Counted from the stretch's first letter, positions 1 through 12,700 are shown. The stretch is 64,000 bases of DNA from Glycine soja (GCF_004193775.1 NC_041018.1:37674608-37738607); one strand, 5' to 3'. Numbers and translations: made by a program. The notes: generated from the sequence alone by a model not told the origin.

Positions 1-3000
1 ATGCATCATTTCATGGTCTTCACGAAAGGTATTGAAAAAGTTCCAAGCTGAGAATATCCAATGGAATCATGAATCATGAATACAGAAGCATAAGACACAT
101 GTTGCGCTAATGGCCTCATTAGGAGCTATTGTGGAATCATGAATCATGAATACAGAAGCATAAGACACATGTTGCGCTAATGGCCTCATTAGGAGCTATT
201 GGATAAAACTGAGTGATGAAGTGTTTGAGAAGGTGAGAAAGTGTTTGAGAAGATGAGAAAATTGAGAGAAAAGACTGATATTACTAGACTGAAAAGTTAA
301 TCTGAGTTGGTTACAAAGAGAGGTATATGTAGACCTCTGAACCTTTACACTAGCAGTAACAGAATCTAACCAACTAACAGTAAAGGCTAACTGAATTAAC
401 TAACAAACTAATTGTACTAACTAGGGTAAAGGTTTGGAAGGCAGACCAGATGTATGGGTTTGGAAGGCCGATTCGAGTGGAAATTACTCCACAAAATCTG
501 CATACCGGTTGTTGATGGAAGCCACAGGGGAGTTTCCTGTAGATAGGACCTATGTGGACTTATGGAACCTCAAGATTCCAAGCAAAGCAATAGTGTTCGC
601 ATGGAGGCTTATTAAAGATCGTTTGCCAACCAGGACAAACCTCAGGGTCAGACAAGTGGAGCTAAACGACTCAAGATGTCCTTTATGTAATAGCTCGGAG
701 GAAGATGCAGCACATCTGTTTTTCCACTGCACAAAAACAGAACCTCTATGGTGGGAAACTCAGTCATGGGTAAACTCTTTGGGTGCATTCCCACATAACT
801 CCAAAGATCACTTTCTGCAACACGACAACAGGTCTGCTAATGGGGTAAAAGCTAGAAGATGGAAGTGCTTGTGGGTAGCACTCACATGGGTCATCTGGAA
901 GCATCGAAATGGGGTAGTATTTCAAAACCAGTCTTTTGATGGAAGCAAGGTCATGGAGGACGCCATATTCCTAACTTGGTCATGGCTTAAGGTTGCGGAG
1001 AAGGGATTCACAGTGCCATTTAGTTTTTGGTCCTCACACCTCAAAGCAGCTTTCTAACTCTAGGGAGTGATAATATGTATAATAGGTTCAAACTGTGCAG
1101 GGCATGTATTTTCCCCTACATTTTCATTCAGATGCTTAATGCTCTGAATCTGTTATTTCCATACTAACTATATGGTCTATAGTACCTCTGGTACTCTTTT
1201 TCATATTTATATATAATTAATTTTGCTGAGCAAAAAAAAAATTGTACTAACTAACAGACTAATTGAATTAACTAACAAACTAACTGTACTAACTAACAGG
1301 CTAACTGAATTAACTAACAAACTAACTGTACTAACTAGCAAACTATCTGAACTAACTAATTATGCATGATATACCAATGTAAGGCCCAAATCAACTATGT
1401 GCCTAAGTTTCCGTTCAACCACACCATTTTGATGATGAGTGTGAGGACAAATAAGTCCATGAGAGATGCCATAAGAATTTAGAAGAGCAGTAAAAGGTCT
1501 ATATTCACCACCCCAATCAGATTGAACACTTTTGATTTTAGTATTAAGTTGTAGTTCAACCATTGACTTAAAAGCTTGAAAAACACAAAGAGTTTCACCC
1601 TTAGATTTGATGGGAAATATCCAAGTGTACCTAGAAAAGGCATCAATAAAGGACACATAGTATTTATAACCAGCATATGAAGTTAAATGTGAGGGTCCCC
1701 ACAAGTTTGTGAAGATAAGTTCCAAAGGAGAATAAACAGAAATAGAAGTGTGAGATGGTAATCTGTGAGACTTTCCCATACAACATGAAGAACAAAAATC
1801 TGAGAGGTTTTTATTTGATGGAGAAATATTACAATGTTTGAAAACTAGCTGCATTACATGTCTATTAAGATGACATAATCTAGTATGCCAAAGACTAGCA
1901 GTATTAGCAGAAGAAACAATAGAATTAGGGACCACACTAGAGTTTTTATTAACAATGGTATCTGTACTAAGCAAGCCATTATCTGAAATTGAAGTTGAAG
2001 TAGACAAAAGCAGAGGAGAATTGTCTTGAAGCTTGAGGTTATGGAAGGACTAAAGACCATCAGCACCAACAACTCCTTGAAGAAGGACTTTATTGATCTC
2101 CTGAGATTTCACAAGACACAAGTGAGGATGAAATTCGAAGTAAACAGAATTATCTTTAGCAAACTGACTCACACTTAATAGATTTTTTGATATTGAAGGA
2201 ACATGTAATATTTTGTGAAGTTTAAAGGTTATGTGAGAATCATTAGGGGACACAAAAGAAGAAAAACCAGCACCAAAAATATTCAAACCTTCACCATTCC
2301 CTATGAAGATTTGGTCAGGTCCATCAAAATGAGTGAATTGCTTGATGTTCTGTGATTCTCCAGTTACATGAAAGCTGGCTCTTGAATCGAGAATCCAGGT
2401 TGAGTTTGCAGCACCATTCCTATGAGAGGAGGAACTAGTAAGCATAGCACTGGGTTGATTGGGAGCTGATACAGCAGGCTTAGAATTAGGATTGACCAGG
2501 TATTGGAAGATCTGATAGAACCAGAAGAGTAAGGAATTGCTTGGAGTGTGCCAGGATCAAAGAAGGTGAATGATTCATGAGGCTGAAAGCTCATGTCAGA
2601 CCTAAAATGGCACACATTGGCAGTGTGACCATACTTGAGGCAGATTTGACATTGAAAGTTGGCAAATCTGCCATTACCACGTCCTCTACCGGAACCACCA
2701 CCATTGCGTCCAACACCACAATCAGAAGGACCACTATGACCACTGCCACGGCCAAAAGATCCTCTAGAACCACCAAAATCACCAGATTTATAGGAATTCG
2801 AGTGTGAATAACCTTGAGTGTAGTTCAACGATGGAGAGCTTAACATTTGAGCTTCTTTATTGTAACGAAGCAGACGTGTTTCATGGCCATAAAGCAAGGC
2901 CTCAATTTCAGCTATTGATGGAGTGCGTTTCTTGCTTTCAATTACAGAGATTACCGGTGCATAATCCGACGAGAGCCCTTCAAGCAGTGCATCAACATAT

Positions 3001-5757
3001 TCTTCGTGTCACACCAGAACTCCAACTCTAGCAAGTTCATCAACATAACTTTTGATTTTATGCAAATATTCGTCGATAAATTTGCCTTCAAGTAAAACTG
3101 CACGCATCACAATTCTCAATTGTCTAGCATGAGATTTTTGGTGTGCAAGCTGAAATACTCATGGATCTTGTCCCAAACCTAATACAAAAGATTCGAGCCC
3201 AGCACGTGCAACAAGACTGATTTTGAGATTGTGGACTGCAGCCAAACAAGAAGTGTTTGGTCCTAAACTTCCCAAGCTTCATACTCAAGATTCACATGAT
3301 CTGCAATACAATCATCCTCCGTGAGATAGCGAGGCGGAACAACGGGATTGACGACAAAACCCTGCAATTTATGCACCTCGATCACTGGTTCTACATGTTG
3401 TCGCCAATGAAGGTAGTTTGAATCATCGAGCTTCTCGGCAACGGTGTTTGGGAATGACTGAGATACAGGATTAGAAGGTGTGGAAGCCATGGATACACAG
3501 ATCTTATAACTACAAAGGATGGGCTCTCGATACCATATTGGATAAAACTGAGAGATAAAGTGTTTGAGAAGGTGAGAAAGTGTTTGAGAAGATGAGAAAA
3601 TTAAGAGAAAAGACTAATATTATTACTAGACTGAAAAGTTAATCTGAGTTGGTTACATAGAGAGGTATATATAGACCTCTGAACTTTACATTAGCAGGTA
3701 CAGAATCTAACCAACTAACAGTAGAGGCTAACTGAATTAACTAACAAACTAACTGTACTGACTAACAGACTAAATGAATTAACTAACAAACTAATTGTAC
3801 TAACTAACAGACTAACTGAACTAACTAATTCTGTTATCAGATATCTAATGCTAGAGAAGTGCTGTTAGCAAAGGCTAACAGCCCTTACAAGTACACACAA
3901 TTACAAACTGTTTATACAGTTTTACATAATAGGAGCTTTAAAATTCAACAAAAATAATTATGATAATAATCATCACTAAATGTGTGGGTGCATAAATATT
4001 TTATAACTCATACCTTCCTGAAGATTCCCTTTTGCCACAAGATCCATGAAGCAATGGATAAATAGTGGAAAAAGCACACGCAGCAGCTCATGCTGCAAAG
4101 AAGAAGAGGCAAACAATGTGTAATAACCACAGAACTGAAAAACAGCAATTTCACAAATGAACTGAAAACAAGACAGTAACCAAACGGCATTTTACCTTGT
4201 ATGAGTCAAGTGACCTGTATGCCCATGATCTTAGTCTACCATACCCATCATGGTATCTAGCAGAACCTCTCTCCAATCTGCAAAGTAAAGGGTTTTCATT
4301 AAAAAATAAAAAATAAAAAAAAAATAAAAACACACTCTCTAGAGATAACATGCATTGAAAAAGTAATCTAATGTAGGGTCCAGGCAAACTGATGAATATG
4401 TTGTAAGAAAACATGTAAAAAAACCCTCTTCAACAGCTTGCTAGATGTTTTTGAAGGAGAACAATCCAATTCAAAACCATATTTATGCAATAGTTTTATT
4501 GTGAGACGCTCAAATGTCAAAAGCAGATACCATTGATGATTTAAAAATTAAAAGCAAACTTTTCTTAGAATATAGATTATGGGCCTAACTCAATCCTACA
4601 AAACCAACTTGTTAGGTGAGGGTTGCCCCCCACTTATATACTTTATCTCAACACAAATTTCTCCCTAATGTGGAACTTAGGTTTTTTTTCCAATAATTTC
4701 AAATAGGCCTAGCAAACTAACTGGCAGTTTCATCATCTTAATTCGAAAATATTTTATTTCCCAATTAAAAACAAAAATATTGGAAAAACCACCAAATTTT
4801 TTCTCCCTCGTTCACAAAAGTAAAACCACACACCTATCCTTCATGTCTTACAATAAAATTCAATACAAACTTCCATTGAAGTTCATCCTCTAGATTTACT
4901 TACATGAGCAAGCAAGACTGTTTACAACCAAACTAATTAGCAAGGCATGGTAGTGTGGCAGGAAAACGCTATTGATAAAAAATGCACCATCACATTACAA
5001 ATTCCTATGCTTTTCTTACAGAACAGACAGATGCATCTTCGAAATATGAAATATAACTCATATATTAGGCACTAAGGTGGGCAACTGCACCCGCTGAAAT
5101 TTCACAATTTCATTGACCCGTACCGATTTAAAACTAAAATTTCCACTTACATAATCTAAGTGTTATTGGGTGAACCCAAGGTATCCCCCCTCAGAAGTCA
5201 AAGACTAATCAGTAATCCCTCGACATACTGAGATCTATTATTAAGGAGCTTACCTCTCTCAAGTCTCAACAAAGCCTAGAATTCGAACTCCTAATCACAG
5301 GCTTAAAGGGCAAGCATATCTGTCAATCATGCCATACAATTCCTCCACCTTGCATAGTTTAAGTTTTTACTACAGTTACACCCAAATTTTTTTCTTTTAC
5401 AGGACTTAAAACACAAGCAATCACACACCTACATATATATAAAATAAAAGTAATTTCATCTACGACAATAGTTCCATTATTTCGCGAATGACACTAACGC
5501 TATGGTATTTTGTGTCTAATTTATATTATCCATTAAAATACATAGTAATTTTCATAGGCAAAAGGGTTAAAATTAAAGAAACGAAATTGCACGAAAATTG
5601 AAACGAAATAGAGAAAGAGAAAGTACTGGGCGCGATTGAGAGTGTCGGGTTGAAGAGATGAATCGGTGTTGGTGAGTTGAAGTTGGTCATCGTTTTGCGT
5701 AAACCCTTTCTGCTTGAGGTACCCACTCACACAACCTTCTATTTGATCTTCATCCAT
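1..5757 (-). CDS. TAF5: TAF5, TFIID subunit 5 (5' part; gene runs off the left edge)
   Basis: TAF5 is a scaffold subunit of the general transcription factor TFIID in the nucleus. Four minus-strand exons are visible: 5627-5757, 4196-4277, 4014-4092 and 1-47 (cut by the window edge). All introns are GT-AG and phases agree. Exon 1 encodes MDEDQIEGCVSGYLKQKGF, a LisH-type N-terminus. Exon 2 carries YHDGYGRLRSWAYRSLDSYK and exon 3 HELLRVLFPLFIHCFMDLVA, both hallmarks of the TAF5 NTD2 domain; exon 4 continues with FFNTFREDHEMM. The WD40 half is outside the window. I chose the ATG at 5757 because MDEDQ-type starts are typical; an in-frame ATG at 5769 would add four residues. Intron 1 is 1349 bp. Intron 3 (48-4013) is enlarged by a copia element with a nested LINE, but both splice borders survive, so the gene may still work. 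Confidence 0.9.
62..201. repeat. 70-bp tandem duplication, two copies
   Basis: Two adjacent 70-bp copies (62-131 and 132-201), identical by eye, lie in TAF5 intron 3 just upstream (in gene sense) of exon 4. Each copy ends in AGGAGCTATTG, so the unit appears to include the first four bases of the neighbouring LTR. That suggests the duplication happened after the retrotransposon inserted. Confidence 0.9.
424..1057 (+). pseudogene. C-terminal fragment of LINE ORF2 (zf-RVT region)
   Basis: An open frame of about 210 codons ends at 1057. It encodes the region after the reverse transcriptase of plant L1-like elements: VWVWKADSSGNYSTKSAYRLL, then a zinc-binding zf-RVT motif (CPLCNSSEEDAAHLFFHC), then WVIWKHRNGVVF. 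Endonuclease and reverse transcriptase are missing through 5' truncation, and there is no native start codon. About 180 bp of 3' UTR follow before the A-run. The frame is uninterrupted, so the insertion is probably not ancient, but the fragment cannot be mobile. Confidence 0.85.
424..1240 (+). mobile_element. 5'-truncated LINE (non-LTR retrotransposon) inserted in the copia 3' LTR
   Basis: An insert of about 817 bp starts abruptly inside coding sequence and ends in an A-run (1231-1240). It is flanked by the direct repeat ATTGTACTAACTA at 411-423 and 1241-1253. Long target duplications, a poly-A tail and 5' truncation are the signature of target-primed reverse transcription by LINEs. The second LTR lacks the insert, which fixes the borders. 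Confidence 0.9.
1360..3490 (-). pseudogene. Copia gag-pol remnant (gag, zinc knuckle, protease, integrase)
   Basis: The coding remnant is broken into several frames. In order on the minus strand: a gag N-terminus near 3490-3263; a glycine-rich stretch with a CCHC knuckle (CQICLKYGHTANVCHF) near 2700-2620; a protease segment near 2390 in which the usual DSG catalytic triplet reads DSR; a GAG-pre-integrase zinc region (LWHTRLCHLN ... CSSCCMGKSHRLPS) near 1900-1750; and an integrase core to 1360. The first catalytic Asp of the core appears replaced (FTNLWG where family members have TD). Frameshifts separate gag from the knuckle and the protease from the integrase. RT and RNase H are absent. The several lesions in essential motifs mean it cannot encode its own mobility. 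Confidence 0.85.
3537..3930 (-). repeat. 5' LTR of the copia element
   Basis: About 394 bp, matching 198-423 plus 1254-1361 (shared starts such as GGATAAAACTGAG, and shared runs of degenerate CTAACTGAATTAACTAACAAA units). It is directly followed on the minus strand by the primer-binding site. With strict TG...CA ends it would instead be 3539-3926. Confidence 0.8.
4278..5626 (-). other. TAF5 intron 1, with a legume-type repeat fragment
   Basis: This 1349-bp intron contains no second gene. Around 4580-4682 lies a segment (GCCTAACTCAATCCTACAAAACC..., CCCCCACTTATATACTTTATC...) resembling a widespread legume repeat, recalled by pattern only. About 5040-5300 also looks repeat-derived but unassigned. 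Confidence 0.45.
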
Positions 5758-6420
5758 GGCCAAAACCACACCACAGAAACAACAACAATAACACTCTAAG
5801 CTTCGTTTCGTTTGTGATTGAAGAAGACTTTCACTTTCTTCTATTTCAATAATTTTCTCTCTATTTCCCGCATTACTTCACAATTTCACAAATAATAAAA
5901 AAATATATAAAATTGTGCGTAAATCATTTCAGATTATTATTATTTTTTCATTTGTTTTGTTTGTTTACAGTTTACTGTTTATCCCTTTTGTAATTATTTG
6001 TATATTTTATTTTTAAATGAAATTTCAATCATTTTAAAAAAAAACTAATAATTATATACCTATTTATGTTCAATTTTAATTATATATAATAATTTATATA
6101 GTTAAAATACTATAAATTTTAACTATATAAAAAATCACCTCATAAATATTTTGAATGTGTATATTTTAACTCCATATCAATTTTTGATATAAAATTAATT
6201 GAATTATCAAATTAAATATGTGAAAATGTATTTAAAATTAATTTTAAATTGAGAATCAATTCTTGATAGTGAGATAAACATCCATGGATTTTATTTTGTT
6301 TTTTGTTTTTTATTCAAAATCATAGTGTGATTTTTTTTTGTTTGGTTAGTTCAGTTTTTTGTACTTGGGATGGGGATTGGGTTGAAAGGAAAGCCCTTTT
6401 TCTCTTTTGGGTTAGCTTGC
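5758..6420. other. TAF5 5' flank and promoter region, AT-rich
   Basis: About 100 bp next to the TAF5 start is pyrimidine/purine-biased and is likely 5' UTR. Beyond it the sequence is plain AT-rich DNA with no convincing core promoter motif. No gene is seen. Confidence 0.4.
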
Positions 6421-6429
6421 CAAGAAAGA

Positions 6430-6758
6430 GGGTGTTGCTAGGTGTACTAGTTTTATTGTTTGTGCATCTAGCATTTTTTGTTAATTTCAAAACTATCCTC
6501 TGTTGAAGGTATGCGAGTTAGTGGTTGATCCGTATGTTTAAATTAAACTTACGGATTACATGATTCGTATAAAATATATGAATCATGTAATCCGTAAATA
6601 TAATTTAAACATACGAATCAAGTTGATCCGTATGATTTGTACGGATGAACTTGATCCATATAAGTCATACGAATCAACTTGAGGGAAGGGCATTTTCGTC
6701 CATTCACTTAAAATGCTGGGTGCACCAACAATAATGCTAGGTGCACCTAGCATCACCC
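6430..6758. mobile_element. Foldback MITE with 9-bp target duplication (Mutator-like)
   Basis: A 329-bp element begins GGGTGTTGCTAGGTG and ends CACCTAGCATCACCC, near-perfect terminal inverted repeats; the arms continue inward for over 100 bp. The centre (6525-6621) is a strong palindrome around GATTACATGATTCGTAT / ATGAATCATGTAATC. It is flanked by the exact 9-bp direct repeat CAAGAAAGA (6421-6429 and 6759-6767), the size typical of Mutator elements. A short open frame overlapping the left arm is not a gene. Confidence 0.88.
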
Positions 6759-6767
6759 CAAGAAAGA

Positions 6768-9700
6768 ACTTTAAGTTAAAACCCAAAACATATGAATACT
6801 TGTAGTGTCTAACATACATTAGATTTTGTAAATGAGATAGTACAAATTGAAAACATGTTTTCCTTATGTTATAGAGTAAAATGAAAATAACAATTTTCCA
6901 TTGGTACATGGATATCTACAAATTGGAAACATCTTATTTACAAAATGGAAACTAATTTCCATTGTTTTGTGTTCTATAACACAATGAAAATAAGTTTTCA
7001 AAAATAGAGGTTGTGACTTCCAGTTACAACTTACAAGATTAAGAAGAGGGAGCTTGAGAGGAGAGACAAATGTTTACGGAAGAGAGGAGATTGATGGAAA
7101 AGGAAAAGAGCTTAGAGGGAGATAACTTTAGAGGTTGAGGAAGAGTGAGAGGAGAAAGAGGTAATTTGCCAAGGTTGGAGGTGCTAGGAGCAAATAAATG
7201 GGGTGCCAATATCAAACCCCTTCAAATATACTAAAAAATGCAAGAAGCTTAGCCCAACTTTGTAAGAAAAACAAAACTCAGAAGCATTTCCCCTACTTCT
7301 TTCTCATCCCCATTCAGCCCTAAACAAGCACGAAGTAGCAAGAATTTTTCACCCAAAAAGTACAAATAAAATAAAAAAATTACTCAAATAATACATCCCA
7401 AAAATTATTTACACCAATAATATAAAATATTGTTTATGGTAAGAAATGAGTTCCCCAAACCAATTTCTAACCTTCTTTTTTTTCCTTAAGGAAGTGATTC
7501 TTACCTAGTTTATATTTTTTGTAACACGTTAAGAGATTAATTTCTGAGAAACTAATTTCTTAACGTGCCTTTTTTTCAAAAAGAGTTTTTTTTAAAATAT
7601 TAATTGATTTTTTTATACTTTAATTTGTTTTGAATTTTTTTATTTTATTAATTTATATATATTAATTTATGAAAAATAAAATATTTTTTTGGCATATGTT
7701 GCAAATTAATTTCATATTAATTTTTTGTTTAAAATTCTTTCAAAACCTTTCTTTTAAATTAATTTATTTTAAAGAAAATACTTGTAATCCATTTTTATCA
7801 AATAGTATTTTAAAAAAATAATTAATCCTTAAATGAAATATTTAGAATAGGTGGCATAATTTGAAACTCAACGTAGCTAAAATAACATATGAATCCAAGT
7901 TTATCTAGATTGAAGAAGTAAAAAAAAAAACTTAGATAAATAAAAAAAGTTTATCCAAAATAAGTGACTTTTTATGCTAGACTGAAGAAGACGGAAAAAG
8001 ATAAACAATTATTCATATTTATGATATTTTTATCGATCAAATGTTAGTATAATTCCTAAATATAAATTGTGGGTTAAATACAAATTTTATTAACAATAAA
8101 TAAATTTTAATTTTTTTATAGAAAGATTAAAATATTTTTTAAAGAAACTGGAAATGAAAATAAAATGGAAAAAATAATATAGTTTTAATAGTTTTATTTT
8201 TTTCATTTAAACATAATTATGGATGTAGTGTTATTTTGTATGATTGAAGAAGGGAAAAAAACTTAGGTAAACATCATAATTCTGTAGGACTAACATAATT
8301 AAAAAAGATTTTAATAATAAAAAAAATTTAACTCTTCAAAATATGACAAAACAAAATATACGCAAAAAAGTTAACAACATATACAAAATATAAATATAGA
8401 AAATTAAAAAGGAAAATAAATAGATAAAAGACATGAAAAAAACAAATAAAAACACAACAAAATTAAAGGAAATAACAAAAAACATAAAAAAACAAAAAAA
8501 GAAAAACAGTTATGAAATCATTTCCTGGCTGGTTTCTAAAAATAAAAAATAAAAAGGAAGTATAGAAATCGGTTTCCCATATTTCTACACATCAAAAAAA
8601 AAATAGTTAAGTGAGAAATCGGCTCAAAGGAACCAATTTCTTACTTTGCTAATATTTTGTATTATCTATGTAAATGATTTAGTGGATGTATTATTTGGGT
8701 AATTTTTTTTATTAAATATGTAAATAAACCTCACCTTTTGGATGATTAATATATGAGTTTTCACTAAGTGATTTTGCATGTTTTTATTGAAGCTTGTGAG
8801 ATTCTCCATGTTGAGGAAATTTATAAAAGGAAAAAAAACTTAATTTGTTTAATTAAGAAAGGGGGATTTTACTTAACAGAGGAGGAGAAAAAAAGTCAGG
8901 AGAAAATAAAATCTTATTTAGTTTGGTTAAAAGAGAGGAGAAAAATTCATATCTAGTTTTAAAAAATTTGGTGCCATAGGTAAATTGAGAGAATAATGTC
9001 TTCGTAATGGTTTTTTTTTTTTTAAAGTCATCATAATCATTTGAATATTATTTTTCTTTTATTTTTTTGTTACAAAATCATAAATAATCCGATCATAATC
9101 AAGATTCTTTAAAAAAAAAATTGAACAGAAATTAAAGTAGCACTATTTAATTTATCTTGTGATATAATAGGTGGCAAATAAGATTTTAACAACTTCAATT
9201 TCATATTGTAAAAAAATGATTTAAATTTCAAAAACTTCTTTCAAAAAACTTCTTTTAAGAGAGAGTATTGCCTGTACTCCTCTTATGTATAATTGCATGG
9301 TCACATGTTTATTTTCTTCACATTATTAGTTTTCTTTTTCTAAAATAAGGTAAATTTTAGTTTAGAAGTGGAAACATCACTCATTAGTAATGAGTTCACG
9401 ACTAATGATCAATGATTGTTTTATTTTATTAATAATTTTTTATTTTAATATTTATCAAATTACATAAAAAATTGATGTTTCTCTAAAAATGGAATCCTAT
9501 GCTGTCGTCCACCTCACCTGTCCTCGGCCTCTGATAGGATTCATTGTCTTTTTTTTTTTTTTTTTGTATTTGGTGAGTTTCTTTCTTAGAAAATAATTGT
9601 TTAAAATTAAACTCTCTTAAGACTTACTAAAATCTATTTTTTTAAAGATAAACAAATTAGAAGTATACCTATTTACTCTTTTTTCTTAATTTTTCTTATG

Positions 9701-12700
9701 AATAAAATCTTTGCTGGAAAATGGATAATCATTTTTAGGAATTTTTTATTTACAAAACTTAAATTACAAAATTCAACTCAATTCTATTTGAAGTGAAGTA
9801 ACGTATATACACGTATTTTACTTTAAAAGTAATAATTAATTAGTATGACTACAAAAGATATACAATGTTTTTTTTACACAGTTGTAATGTTTTTTTTTTT
9901 TTACAGATATACAAATACACAGTTGCAATAATGTTAATAGCAACAAAAATATATACCAACATATAGCAATCGGAATCGCGGTGGGATGAAAAAAAAATTA
10001 AAGAATTTAGAAATAAAAGAGTCGCTATCAGTATTTATTAAGGAAAACACTAAAAACGAACCTTTTTTTGAAAAAAAAAATACTCTTTCAAATCGAAGTT
10101 GAGTTTGAGAGTTGAGCATATGAAAAGTATTAACATCTTGCCATGTTGGTCATAAAAATGATTATCTTTAATTAAATGTGTAAAATTATTATAACTTTAA
10201 ATTTATTTATTTTATCCCTCAAAACAAAACAAGCATATTTTATTTATTGTTATTTTTAACAAGAAATCTTTTATTATTAAGAAGAATACGATTGTTATTG
10301 TATTTTTTTACCTTTTAAAATTATTTTTTTTATCTTTTTAGCCGGAGTGATCTTCTATTCCATGTATCTCCAAGCACAGTAAAGAGTTAGAGTTATGTAA
10401 TTCTTTGATAGAAAATATTTTTGTGCTGATATTTTTTTATTGTTTCAATCCTTTTTATTTTAAAAAAAACTTTCACGATAATCAAATTAGAAGTACCATC
10501 GCCCAAGGGACTAACAACATATGCCAAAAAAATATTTTATTTTTTTATAAATTAATATATATATATATATATATAATTAATAAAATAAAAAAATTTAAAA
10601 CAAATAAAAAAACCAGTTAAAAAAATTTAAAAAAACTTTCTTTTGAAGAAAAAAAACACGTTAAGAAATTGATTTCTTTGGAGAAATTAATTTCTCACAG
10701 TAATTTGTATAATTGGTGTAAATAATTTTTTAGATATATTATATTATTTGAGTAATTTTTTATTTTATTTGTATTTTTTGGATGAAAAAATCCCAAAAAG
10801 GGTTCCCTTTCACGTTACACAGATAAGAATCATCCAAAAACAATAAGCCAAAGGTAGCGTGACATTATATATATATATCGTGGTGCTCGTTGTTTGTCCT
10901 TGCATTTCCGAAATTAAATAAACTAACTTGTCACAAAATTGACCTATCTAAAAATCTTTTGTGGATCATATATGAGGTTTTTTTTCGTAAATATATCTTT
11001 TTTTTTTTTAATCTATACTACTTTATAATTTAATTTTGAATATATACTAATTGAGACTTTCTCAATATTATTGTTTTTTTAATTTAAAATATTATAAAAT
11101 ATAAATATTATATTATATAATTTTTTTAATTAGTTTTAAAATTACTTATTTATTAAATTAAATTTTATAATTTTATTTTTTATTTTTTTAAAGACCACAA
11201 AGCAAGGCAATAACACTATAGTGTCTATTACATTATCACCGAACTAAATGACATCGATTTGTAAATATAATTATAGAATAACAAAGTAACGAGGACTACC
11301 TACATTTAACAAAACTCTCTTAAATTTCCCACTAAATTTACAATAAAAGAGGATCATCATGCATTACATCATGAGGATGATGTTTATATAAAAGTATATA
11401 TAGTGACCTCACACATTTATTTTCACACCTCTCTAATTTGTTTTACATTTCAGAAGTTTATAAGTAATGTATAATCTGTTTTAATAAATAAATAAATAAA
11501 ATATATATTTACAACTAGCCTTATCTGGACTCGGTTAAATGAACAATTAAAAGTACTATATAATTTAATAGACTATATTCTTTACTTCTTTTATTAAAAT
11601 CATGTCATATGTGAGTTTCGTCTGGACCATTTGCGGCCAAATATTTTATCATATAAGCATAATTTACTAAAAGAGATTATGAAATTTCATGTCATGTAAG
11701 TTTCATCTTGTTTGCCATCAAATATTATATAAAAATGAAATCATGGCGAGTGAAGTAGAATAGATTAGGATTGTTAGGTTGCACTATTTTTAATCTCTGA
11801 GTCTAACTATAATTAAGTTCGTTAGGGTATTAATTAAGTATTCTTTCAAAGATTTTATCTTTGATGAGACTATTTAGTTTATAAAAATAATATTTTATTA
11901 AGCTGATTTATCCAATTTTTTTATTTGGGTCTTTTTAATCATTTTTAAATTATAAATGTCCTTTAATATAGGGGGTTTTATACAATTTAATATTTGCACA
12001 TCTAATATTAGATTTTTTTTTCTTCGGACAGTAACTCAATTTAACTTAGGGGTAATCCACCTTGGACGAATTCTTTAGATTCATTTTATCAAGGATAGCT
12101 CCTTTTTTAAAAATAAAAAAAAAAAATCAATTTGGTGTTTTAACTTAATTGGTGTTGATGCTACTCCTTGGTACCCTATGATAAAATATCCTCAATTTTT
12201 TAGGAGTATTTTAATCTCTTTTTTTCTGCATTTCTTTAAATGCTTTGGATTTCATAAAAACGTAGAAACGTCATCTGAACATGTCATCACGATGATCACA
12301 TATTTGTACCCCACAGATATGTAAGAAAAATGAGAATTATAGTTGGCTTGACTTGACTTGCCTTGATTTGAGAGATTCTTTTCTGCCCAGGTTATTTTGA
12401 TTGACCTCTGTATTAGAAATTTATGGCTTCCACGCATGTTCCTAATTTTTATTATTTAAATATCAAATATTGATATTACATATGTATATAATTTATATTT
12501 TTAATTTTTCATGTGTATAAATATATATTTTAAAGACTAAATATCTAATTTGACCATTGAATCTGTAAGAGGCTGACATTTGCATCCTTAAAAAATGAAA
12601 AAAAATAAAATTTTGTGCATGCATATTAAAAAAGTATGACAAATTCGTTACATTGTTAATCGTTTTCATTAATTTAAGAAAAAAAATTATCTAATCCAAA

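Larger units (their letters stand above)
198..3930 (-). mobile_element. Degenerate, internally deleted Ty1/copia retrotransposon in TAF5 intron 3
   Basis: The element lies on the minus strand, the same sense as TAF5. The 5' LTR is about 3537-3930. The 3' LTR is split and truncated (198-423 plus about 1254-1361). Next to the 5' LTR, at 3521-3535, is a primer-binding site reading TGGTATCGAGAGCC on the minus strand, close to the initiator-Met tRNA site used by copia elements. The direct repeat AGGAGCT abuts both outer ends (191-197 and 3931-3937), a plausible target duplication; the LTR ends then read ATTGG...AAT rather than the usual TG...CA. The 3' part of pol (end of integrase, RT, RNase H), the polypurine tract and the start of the 3' LTR are deleted: integrase sequence joins LTR sequence near 1361. 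It is non-autonomous and old. Confidence 0.88.

Noticed and set aside
6303..6909. Short open frames on both strands
   Set aside because: They overlap the arms of the Mutator-like MITE and have no protein motif.
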